Shown here piece by piece: positions 1-4,062 of a DNA stretch of 5,119 bases (position 1 is the stretch's first letter; each line of letters begins with the position of its first letter). Location: positions 1 to 5,119 of the forward strand of contig DATKWS010000043.1 in NCBI GenBank assembly GCA_035529435.1, written 5' to 3'. A program made the translations under genes and the position numbers. This stretch comes from DATKWS01 sp035529435 (lineage in GTDB: Bacteria > Krumholzibacteriota > Krumholzibacteriia > Krumholzibacteriales > Krumholzibacteriaceae). The notes beneath the pieces were generated by a model. It was not told the DNA's origin. It worked only from the letters and a program-made list of their open reading frames with translations, and ran no database searches.

Positions 1-147
1 GCCGAGGCGCTCCGCCGCAACCACGGGAACAGGCAGGCGACGGCCGCCGAGCTCGGCATGCACAAAACGACCCTCTGGCGCAAGATCAAGCGGCTCGGCA
101 TCGGGCTGCCGCCCGTGGACGGCCGCAGTCACCGCCGGGAGTCGTAA
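1..147 (+). CDS. sigma-54-dependent transcriptional activator, C-terminal end (partial)
   Basis: Only the last 48 codons are in the window; the gene enters from the left edge and ends at the TAA at 145-147. The fragment contains a Fis-type (HTH_8) helix-turn-helix: N-R-Q-A-T-A-A-E-L-G-M-H-K-T-T-L-W-R-K-I at residues 10-29 of the fragment, followed by K-R-L-G-I. This pattern (NR..TA..LG....TLWRK.K.LG) is the usual DNA-binding end of NtrC-like enhancer-binding proteins, which use ATP to activate sigma-54 RNA polymerase. The central AAA+ and any sensory domain lie outside the window, so the family call rests on the HTH alone. Context supports it strongly: a -24/-12 promoter and paired dyad sites lie immediately downstream, and in Desulfovibrio vulgaris the ORP genes are controlled by a cognate activator of this class. 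A short basic tail (R-S-H-R-R-E-S) closes the protein. No convincing intrinsic terminator follows. Confidence 0.85.
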   Translation, partial: AEALRRNHGNRQATAAELGMHKTTLWRKIKRLGIGLPPVDGRSHRRES

Positions 148-171
148 CTTTATTCGATACATGATTATATA

Positions 172-187
172 GTTGCATTATTGCAAC
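172..187. promoter_or_regulatory. candidate activator (UAS) site 1, perfect dyad
   Basis: GTTGCA-TTAT-TGCAAC is a perfect inverted repeat with 6-bp arms and a 4-bp spacer. It lies about 165 bp upstream of the predicted sigma-54 start site (centre 179.5 against +1 near 345), a normal distance for an enhancer-binding protein. A near copy lies 34 bp downstream. That it is bound by the activator encoded just upstream is inference from position, symmetry and duplication. As RNA it would be a short hairpin with no U-run, so I do not read it as a terminator. Confidence 0.6.
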
Positions 188-205
188 ATGGGGACGCCCA
201 GTATA

Positions 206-221
206 TTTGCAATAATGCATC
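206..221. promoter_or_regulatory. candidate activator (UAS) site 2, imperfect dyad
   Basis: TTTGCAATAATGCATC matches the reverse complement of site 1 (GTTGCAATAATGCAAC) at 14 of 16 positions, including the whole TTGCAATAATGCA core. Its centre is near -131 relative to the predicted start and 34 bp from site 1, a little over three helical turns. Paired dyads of this kind are typical of cooperative binding by NtrC/NifA-type activators. One arm is weaker, so this may be the secondary site. Confidence 0.55.
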
Positions 222-260
222 TTTAATGTGCCTAAAAGCTGAGTCGCGGCAGGGGTAATT

Positions 261-291
261 ATTCAATAAGTTATTATAATTCAATATATTG
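261..291 (+). promoter_or_regulatory. AT-rich segment with two IHF-like matches
   Basis: Two sequences, at 261-273 (ATTCAATAAGTTA) and 279-291 (ATTCAATATATTG), each match the IHF consensus WATCAANNNNTTR with the same single mismatch. They lie between the paired dyads and the -24/-12 promoter, where DNA bending is commonly needed for sigma-54 activation. The segment is very AT-rich, so chance matches are likely; curvature alone could serve the same role. Confidence 0.3.
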
Positions 292-318
292 TAAAATATA
301 TACCGGTTTCCAACAACC

Positions 319-334
319 TGGAATGGCTTTTGCG
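319..334 (+). promoter_or_regulatory. sigma-54 (-24/-12) promoter of the ORP cluster
   Basis: TGGAATGGCTTTTGCG keeps the invariant GG (320-321) and GC (332-333) exactly 10 bp apart, with TGG and TTGC around them as in the consensus TGGCAC-N5-TTGC. Transcription should begin about 12 bp past the GC, near G345, leaving a leader of roughly 17 nt that just contains the AGGAG ribosome site at 347-351 before the ATG at 362. An inverted repeat TTCCA (308-312) / TGGAA (319-323) overlaps the -24 element; its meaning is unclear. Confidence 0.75.
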
Positions 335-361
335 TGTTATGATAGCAGGAGTGAAACAATA

Positions 362-814
362 ATGAAAGTCGCTGTGCCCGTATGGAACAATCGTGTATCA
401 CCCGTATTCGACACGTCGAGACATCTGCTCGTAGTGGAATTGGTGAATGGCGAGGAGGTGGGCCGTGAGGAGCATACCCTCGCCAATCGGTTCCCGCCCT
501 TTCGGGTGCGCCGGCTCAAGGAGCTCGGCGTCGAGCTGCTCATCTGCGGGGCGATCTCGAATCCGGTCGCATTGTTGATCGATTCGGCGGGAATCAGTCT
601 GTTGCCGTGGGTGAGCGGCAACGTGAGCGAGGTTCTCGACGCATTCAAACGAGAGCGTTTGTCCGATTCCCGCTACCGCATGCCGGGGTGCCGCCGGTGG
701 GCCCGCCGGGGGATGCGGCATGCGGGAGGGTGTGGGTTCGGGCGGGGACACGGCGGGCGTCACGGAAGATCGAAGGAGGGGCGCAATGAAGATAGCGGTA
801 ACGGCAACGGGTAA
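362..814 (+). CDS. NifX/ORP-fold protein with Arg/Gly/His/Cys-rich tail
   Basis: 150 residues. The first ~105 residues form a NifX/NafY-like (dinitrogenase Fe-Mo cofactor biosynthesis superfamily) domain: MKVAVPVWNNRVSPVFD at the start, then a hydrophobic strand (LLVVEL), R-L-K-E-L-G-V-E-L-L-I-C-G-A-I (50-65) and a closing helix. These small cytosolic domains bind or carry metal clusters. The tail from about 106 (MPGC, C110, C124, H120, H130, H134, many R and G) resembles a metal-binding or nucleic-acid-like basic tail and is common in this subgroup. I start at the ATG at 362, which has AGGAG 10 nt upstream; the longer in-frame ATG at 323 lies inside the sigma-54 promoter and ahead of the predicted transcript start. 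The last 29 bases overlap the next gene, so translation is probably coupled. It is the first gene of the operon. Function inside the ORP complex is not established; a nitrogenase role is not supported, as no nif structural genes are seen. Confidence 0.85.
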   Translation: MKVAVPVWNNRVSPVFDTSRHLLVVELVNGEEVGREEHTLANRFPPFRVRRLKELGVELLICGAISNPVALLIDSAGISLLPWVSGNVSEVLDAFKRERLSDSRYRMPGCRRWARRGMRHAGGCGFGRGHGGRHGRSKEGRNEDSGNGNG

Positions 815-1148
815 GACGGCGGAGAGCGAGGTCGATCAGCGTTTCGGCCGCGCCAGGTACTTCATGGTGTTCGATTCGGAGGCGAAACGCTATACCGCGA
901 TCGACAACGAGATCAATGTGAACGCGATGCAGGGCGCCGGGATCCAAGCCGGTGAGATCATGTCACGGGAGGGTGTGCAGGTGCTCCTGACCGGTCATTG
1001 CGGTCCCAAGGCCTTCAGGACCCTTCAGGCCGCCGGCATCACCGTGGTGACGGGTGCGGCGGGCACCGTCGAGGAAGCGGTACAGCGCTATCTCGGCGGC
1101 GGGTTCAGCGAGGCCGGGGGGCCCGATGTCCAGGGGCACTGGTCGTGA
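786..1148 (+). CDS. ORP-like NifX-fold protein (orange protein family)
   Basis: 120 residues, the normal length for free-standing ORP/MTH1175/TM1816-type proteins. Visible motifs are MKIAVTATG at the N-terminus, the D-Q-R-F-G-R-A-R-Y-F segment (17-26), N-E-I-N (41-44), the T-G-H-C-G-P-K-A-F loop (69-77) with Cys72, A-A-G-I and a terminal P-D-V-Q-G-H-W. The Desulfovibrio orange protein of this fold carries a Mo-Cu sulfide cluster non-covalently; whether this one does cannot be read from sequence. I start at the ATG at 786, preceded by AAGGAGG at 773-779 with 6-nt spacing; the longer in-frame start at 720 would add a low-complexity leader read out of the previous gene. The gene begins inside the end of the preceding NifX-fold gene, so the two small paralogues are translationally coupled and may pair. 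Best candidate for the actual ORP subunit of this cluster. Confidence 0.88.
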   Translation: MKIAVTATGKTAESEVDQRFGRARYFMVFDSEAKRYTAIDNEINVNAMQGAGIQAGEIMSREGVQVLLTGHCGPKAFRTLQAAGITVVTGAAGTVEEAVQRYLGGGFSEAGGPDVQGHWS

Positions 1149-1191
1149 GTGGAGCTCTGATCGTGATTTGACAACTATAATTCGATTGAAG

Positions 1192-1201
1192 GGAGGTGAT
1201 C
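1192..1201 (+). promoter_or_regulatory. extended Shine-Dalgarno (10-nt match)
   Basis: GGAGGTGATC is a full 10-nt complement to the conserved 3' end of bacterial 16S rRNA, much longer than the sites of neighbouring genes. It decides the start of the DUF5320 gene at ATG 1205, eight bases after the GGAGG core, over the in-frame GTG at 1196 that lies inside this site. Confidence 0.8.
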
Positions 1202-1204
1202 GAT

Positions 1205-1627
1205 ATGCCAGGAGGAGACAGAACGGGACCGAGAGGAATGGGGGCGATGACCGGGAGGGGCGCCGGGTACTGTGCCGGATACGGTATGCCCGGGTACATG
1301 AACCCCATGCCCGGCTTCGGCCGCGGCGGTGGTTGGGGGCGCGGCGGCGGCCTTGGGAGTCGTGGCTTCGGCGGTGGCGGCCGTGGGTATCGCAACCGGT
1401 TCTTCGCGACGGGCGTTCCGGGCTGGATGGCCATGGGACACCCCTACGGGTGGTTCCATCCGGCCGACGCCGGCTACGGACCGTACGCGTACGGAACCGC
1501 CGGTGCGGCACCCGAGTATGAGCTCGAGGGCCTGCGCGAGCAGGCCGCATTTCTCAGTGAGAGCCTTGAAGGTGTGAAGAAGCGCATCGATGAACTCGAG
1601 GCCGGGGCCGCAAAAGGCGACGAGTAG
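1205..1627 (+). CDS. DUF5320-type glycine-rich protein with C-terminal coiled coil
   Basis: 140 residues. The N-terminus is the DUF5320 signature: M-P-G-G-D-R-T-G-P-R-G-M-G-A-M-T-G-R-G-A-G-Y-C (1-23). Residues 24-103 are low complexity, dominated by Gly, Tyr, Arg, Pro and Met with several Trp and Phe. Residues about 104-133 (E-Y-E-L-E-G-L-R-E-Q ... K-K-R-I-D-E-L-E) form a short amphipathic coiled-coil helix. Family members are found beside MinD-type ATPases and ORP genes in anaerobes; the molecular role is unknown. The coiled coil suggests oligomerisation or docking, and the flexible aromatic/Gly segment a linker. No signal peptide or membrane segment is seen. The start is fixed by an unusually long Shine-Dalgarno (1192-1201), suggesting high expression. 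It follows the ORP-like gene by 56 bases and is followed by the long structured gap. The first 23 residues align without gaps to the start of the next gene product. Confidence 0.8.
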   Translation: MPGGDRTGPRGMGAMTGRGAGYCAGYGMPGYMNPMPGFGRGGGWGRGGGLGSRGFGGGGRGYRNRFFATGVPGWMAMGHPYGWFHPADAGYGPYAYGTAGAAPEYELEGLREQAAFLSESLEGVKKRIDELEAGAAKGDE

Positions 1628-1641
1628 CCTTTGCATGAGAG

Positions 1642-1668
1642 CCTCCCCCCGTAAGACCCGGGGGAAGG
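1642..1668 (+). other. strong GC-rich hairpin after the first DUF5320 gene
   Basis: CCTCCCCCCG (1642-1651) pairs with CGGGGGAAGG (1659-1668) over ten positions with one C-A mismatch and a 7-nt loop. It begins 14 bases after the stop codon at 1625-1627. There is no downstream U-run, so it fits a 3'-end-stabilising or partial rho-independent-like barrier better than a full terminator. Confidence 0.6.
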
Positions 1669-1683
1669 GGCCGAGTCGGGGAT

Positions 1684-1702
1684 CAGGGACGGGCCCTCCC
1701 TG
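1684..1702 (+). repeat. inverted repeat, 6-bp stem
   Basis: CAGGGA (1684-1689) and TCCCTG (1697-1702) are perfect complements around a 7-nt loop CGGGCCC. It is the second of three GC-rich hairpins in a row; no function is evident. Confidence 0.45.
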
Positions 1703-1716
1703 CTCCGGCTCGCGGG

Positions 1717-1731
1717 CATCCGCTCCGGATG
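1717..1731 (+). repeat. inverted repeat, 6-bp stem with tight loop
   Basis: CATCCG (1717-1722) and CGGATG (1726-1731) are perfect complements around a 3-nt loop CTC. A direct repeat GCTCCGG (1702-1708 and 1722-1728) links it to the preceding hairpin. Confidence 0.45.
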
Positions 1732-1796
1732 GCGGTGATGTGAGGATCGCTCAAACTGATCTGGACAGGATTGAAGAGTAGTGCAAAAATTCTCGT

Positions 1797-1863
1797 ATAT
1801 CACGGCGGATCTCTCGGTCCGTTGCCCACATCGGTGGTGATATTGCGTATGGACGGACCGGGA
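1797..1863 (+). promoter_or_regulatory. crossing RNA stems ahead of the zinc-ribbon gene
   Basis: TCTCGGTCCGT (1812-1822) pairs with ACGGACCGGGA (1853-1863) over 11 positions including one G-U, and its loop holds a small CCAC/GTGG stem (1826-1829 with 1834-1837). ATATCAC (1797-1803) is perfectly complementary to GTGATAT (1837-1843). The two long pairings cross, so they would either form a pseudoknot or be alternative states. The element ends about 22 bases before the ribosome site at 1886-1891. It matches no riboswitch class I know. Confidence 0.35.
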
Positions 1864-1897
1864 TGCAATGCCGGTTCTGTAGCGAGAGGAGAGTGTG

Positions 1898-2137
1898 ATG
1901 CCAAGAGGAGACGGAACGGGTCCCCAGGGTAAGGGGCCGGGCACCGGGCGCGGCATGGGACCGTGCGGCGGAGGTCGCGGCGGCGGCGGAGGGGGCGGCA
2001 GGCAGCGGGATGATGCCGGCACCTCGCAGGAGTGCATATGCCCGAAGTGCGGTATCATCACCCCCCACCGTCCCGGTAAGCCATGTTCCAGTGAGAAGTG
2101 CCCCAAGTGCGGATCGAGTATGGTGAGAAATCAATGA
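1898..2137 (+). CDS. DUF5320-like small protein with C-terminal zinc ribbon
   Basis: 79 residues in two modules. Residues 1-23 (M-P-R-G-D-G-T-G-P-Q-G-K-G-P-G-T-G-R-G-M-G-P-C) repeat the DUF5320 signature of the earlier gene, with Cys23 at the same position. A Gly-rich linker (24-34) follows. Residues 46-72 carry Cys46, Cys48, Cys51, Cys63, Cys68 and Cys71; the two C-P-K-C-G knuckles (48-52 and 68-72) define a zinc-ribbon or rubredoxin-like metal site. The start is ATG 1898, six bases after GAGGAG (1886-1891); an adjoining in-frame GTG at 1895 is less likely. The TGA overlaps the ATG of the following ATPase gene (ATGA), so the two are translationally coupled. The role is unknown; the metal site and coupling suggest an accessory partner of the ferredoxin-containing ATPases. 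Zn rather than Fe binding is a guess from the CPKCG pattern. Confidence 0.82.
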   Translation: MPRGDGTGPQGKGPGTGRGMGPCGGGRGGGGGGGRQRDDAGTSQECICPKCGIITPHRPGKPCSSEKCPKCGSSMVRNQ

Positions 2138-3021
2138 GCGTCCGCGTGGCCGTCGCAAGCGGCAAGGGAGGCACGGGCAAGACAACCGTAGCGGTGAATC
2201 TGGCCGTCGTTGCCGCCCGGCGTGGAGCGGCGCCGGTTGCGTACGTCGACTGCGACGTCGAAGAACCGAACGGCCACATCTTTCTCCGGCCGGACATCGC
2301 GGAGTGCGATACCGTGGAGGTGCCGGTACCAGCCGTCGACGAAACGGCGTGTACCGCCTGCGGTGAATGCAGCCGCATATGCCAGTTCAAGGCGATTGTA
2401 CTGATTTTGGACAGGGTCATTACCTTCCCGGAGCTCTGCCACGGATGTGGGGGATGCACGCTCGCGTGCCCGGTGGGAGCGATCACGGAGACGCCCCGCG
2501 GTGTGGGCGTCGTCGAGACCGGGTATGCATCGACTTCGCGGCGGGAGGGCAATGCGCGCATCCGTTTCGTGCAAGGCACGCTCAATGTCAGTGAGGCGAT
2601 GCCGGTGCCGGTGATTCGCGCCGTGAAAAGGAGGGTGCCGGATACGCCCCTCGTCTTTCTGGATGCTCCCCCCGGCACTTCATGCGCCATGGTGGAATCG
2701 GTCCGGGACGCCGACTTCGTTCTCCTCGTCACCGAGCCGACGCCCTTCGGACTGAACGATCTCGCGATCGCGGTCGATACGGTGCGGGAGTTGGGCCTCC
2801 ACGCCGGCGTCGTGGTGAACCGTCACGGTGCAGGGGATGAGCGGGTGCGATCGTACTGCCGGGACGAGGGGATCGATATCCTCGCCGAGATTCCGGATGA
2901 CCGGCGGGTGGCCGAAGTCTACTCCCGCGGCGGGATCGTCGTGGAGGAGCTGCCCGAATTCGCGAGGCGCTACGAGGAGCTCCTCGATGCGTTGCAGGCG
3001 GCGGTTCCCGTGAAGGCGTGA
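2134..3021 (+). CDS. MinD/ParA-family ATPase with inserted 2x[4Fe-4S] ferredoxin domain (first copy)
   Basis: 295 residues. The deviant Walker A motif G-K-G-G-T-G-K-T-T (10-18), with the signature first Lys, is followed by the Y-V-D-C-D-V-E-E-P-N segment (37-46, switch I-like) and D-A-P-P-G (177-181, Walker B/switch II). Between them sits a bacterial-type ferredoxin insert: C73-x2-C76-x2-C79-x3-C83 and C102-x2-C105-x2-C108-x3-C112-P, enough ligands for two [4Fe-4S] clusters. This is the architecture of the paired 'MinD superfamily P-loop ATPase with ferredoxin domain' proteins found with ORP in Desulfovibrio. Dimerisation through ATP and cluster-dependent electron or metal transfer is expected by analogy with NifH/MinD relatives but is not shown. 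The protein is cytosolic, with no signal or membrane segment. The start at ATG 2134 overlaps the preceding TGA and has only a weak site (GGTGAG, 2122-2127), consistent with coupling. An in-frame ATG at 2098 lies inside the zinc-ribbon codons and is rejected. Confidence 0.92.
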   Translation: MSVRVAVASGKGGTGKTTVAVNLAVVAARRGAAPVAYVDCDVEEPNGHIFLRPDIAECDTVEVPVPAVDETACTACGECSRICQFKAIVLILDRVITFPELCHGCGGCTLACPVGAITETPRGVGVVETGYASTSRREGNARIRFVQGTLNVSEAMPVPVIRAVKRRVPDTPLVFLDAPPGTSCAMVESVRDADFVLLVTEPTPFGLNDLAIAVDTVRELGLHAGVVVNRHGAGDERVRSYCRDEGIDILAEIPDDRRVAEVYSRGGIVVEELPEFARRYEELLDALQAAVPVKA

Positions 3022-3040
3022 GCCTGCACGAGGAGCTTCT

Positions 3041-3064
3041 CGGTGGAATATGTGCCACCGGCAC
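3041..3064 (+). repeat. overlapping inverted repeats between the ATPase genes
   Basis: CGGTGG (3041-3046) and CCACCG (3055-3060) form a perfect 6-bp stem with an 8-nt loop; GTGCC (3052-3056) and GGCAC (3060-3064) form a competing 5-bp stem with a 3-nt loop. They sit in the 69-base spacer that separates the two ATPase genes, 15 bases ahead of the GGGAGGT ribosome site (3079-3085). No U-run follows, so this is not a terminator. Confidence 0.4.
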
Positions 3065-3090
3065 GGTCGGTCGGGCACGGGAGGTTATAT

Positions 3091-4062
3091 TTGAAGGAGC
3101 TTGTCGTAATCAGTGGAAAGGGAGGCACGGGCAAAACGAGCCTTCTCGCCTCATTCGCCGCGCTGGCAGGCCGGGCCGTTACGGCCGATTGTGATGTCGA
3201 TGCGGCCGATCTTCATCTTGTCCTCACTCCCGTAGTGGAGCGAACGACGAAGTTCAGCGGCGGCAAGCAGGCGCGCATCGATCCGGAACGGTGCACGGGA
3301 TGCGGCCTGTGCGAGGAGCACTGCCGCTACGGCGCGATCCATCGACACGAGGCGGAGCGTATCCCGGATGACGGTCCGCGTAGCGACGGCATGCAGCGAA
3401 ACGGATCGGCGCAGCCGGGACGGTACGTCTACGCCGTCGACGGCTTCGCCTGCGAGGGGTGCGGGGTGTGCACGTATATCTGCCCCGCCGGGGCGGTCAT
3501 CTTTGCCGAGGAAGTGAGCGGGGAATGGTTCGTGTCGCGCACCCGCTTCGGTCCGATGGTGCATGCCAAGCTCAGACCGGGCGCCGAGAACTCGGGCAAG
3601 CTGGTCACCGCTGTCCGCAACGAGGCGCGGCGCATCGCGGGGGAGCAGGATCACGATCTGGTGCTGGTCGACGGCTCGCCCGGAATCGGCTGCCCCGTGA
3701 TCGCATCGATCGCCGGCGCGGACACTGTGCTGGTGGTCACCGAGCCCACCAAGTCGGGCATCCACGATCTCGAGCGGGTGATCGAGCTCGCGCGCCACTT
3801 CGACATACCGGCGGTGATCGCCGTCAACAAGGCGGATATAAACGAGGACATGACGGAGGCTATTTCGGCGTATGCGGGAAACGAAGGAATCACGATGGCC
3901 GGGAGAATCCGGTACGACACGGATGTGACGCGTGCACAGATGGAGGGACGGACCGTTGTCGAGATCTCGGACGGCCCCGCAGCCGCCGATATCCGCGCGA
4001 TCTGGGGCCGGATACACGGCGCGATACGGGAATCAAACGAGCGGGAACAGGAGGAAGCATGA
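3091..4062 (+). CDS. MinD/ParA-family ATPase with inserted 2x[4Fe-4S] ferredoxin domain (second copy)
   Basis: 323 residues from a TTG start. M-K-E-L-V-V-I-S-G-K-G-G-T-G-K-T-S opens the protein, with the deviant Walker A at 9-17; T-A-D-C-D-V-D-A-A-D-L (31-41) is switch I-like and D-G-S-P-G (194-198) is the Walker B/switch II position. The ferredoxin insert has C68-x2-C71-x2-C74-x3-C78 and C121-x2-C124-x2-C127-x3-C131-P. It is a paralogue of the previous gene and probably its partner, but the linker between the two Cys clusters is 24 residues longer, charged and Gly/Pro-rich (about 84-113). I chose TTG 3091 because GGGAGGT (3079-3085) lies 6 nt upstream and the family normally begins within about ten residues of the P-loop; the upstream in-frame GTG at 3043 would add 16 unrelated residues and lies in a hairpin. 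The final TGA overlaps the ATG of the Mrp gene (ATGA), with AGGAGG at 4049-4054 serving it. Confidence 0.9.
   Translation: MKELVVISGKGGTGKTSLLASFAALAGRAVTADCDVDAADLHLVLTPVVERTTKFSGGKQARIDPERCTGCGLCEEHCRYGAIHRHEAERIPDDGPRSDGMQRNGSAQPGRYVYAVDGFACEGCGVCTYICPAGAVIFAEEVSGEWFVSRTRFGPMVHAKLRPGAENSGKLVTAVRNEARRIAGEQDHDLVLVDGSPGIGCPVIASIAGADTVLVVTEPTKSGIHDLERVIELARHFDIPAVIAVNKADINEDMTEAISAYAGNEGITMAGRIRYDTDVTRAQMEGRTVVEISDGPAAADIRAIWGRIHGAIRESNEREQEEA

Larger units (their letters stand above)
1628..1897. other. structured intercistronic gap
   Basis: This 270-base stretch shows no credible coding sequence: in-frame openings lack a ribosome site and do not look like protein. Instead it holds at least four inverted repeats (1642-1668, 1684-1702, 1717-1731 and 1812-1863), plus a further complementary pair that crosses the last. 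None of the first three is followed by a U-run, so they are not classical terminators. The gap separates the small-protein half of the operon from the ATPase half and is a plausible place for RNA processing, stability control, attenuation or an internal promoter; no convincing promoter is visible. Confidence 0.5.

Noticed and set aside
172..187. Terminator of the activator gene
   Set aside because: The stem is only 6 bp and lacks a U-run; duplication of the motif 34 bp away points to a protein-binding site.
323..361. Longer N-terminus for the first NifX-fold gene from ATG 323
   Set aside because: It lies within the -24/-12 promoter and ahead of the predicted transcript start; the ATG at 362 has a ribosome site and matches the family start.
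362..1148. Nitrogenase cofactor genes (NifX/NafY)
   Set aside because: The fold is shared, but no nif genes are present and the neighbours are ORP-complex genes, so the nitrogenase label from family names is misleading here.
1168..1181. TTGACA followed by TATAAT upstream of the first DUF5320 gene
   Set aside because: Both hexamers are perfect, but they are only 2 bp apart; neither has a partner at about 17 bp, so they cannot act together as a sigma-70 promoter.
1642..1731. Intrinsic transcription terminator after the first DUF5320 gene
   Set aside because: Strong hairpins are present but none is followed by a U-run, and the downstream genes belong to the same functional set.
1832..1847. Second GG-N10-GC match (possible sigma-54 promoter) in the gap
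   Set aside because: Spacing is right (GG 1833-1834, GC 1845-1846) but the -24 half is poor (CGGTGG), and no TTGCA dyads lie upstream. In GC-rich DNA such a match is expected by chance.
3043..3090. GTG start at 3043 for the second ATPase
   Set aside because: It would add 16 residues unlike the family, has no good ribosome site, and lies inside a hairpin; TTG 3091 has GGGAGGT at proper spacing.
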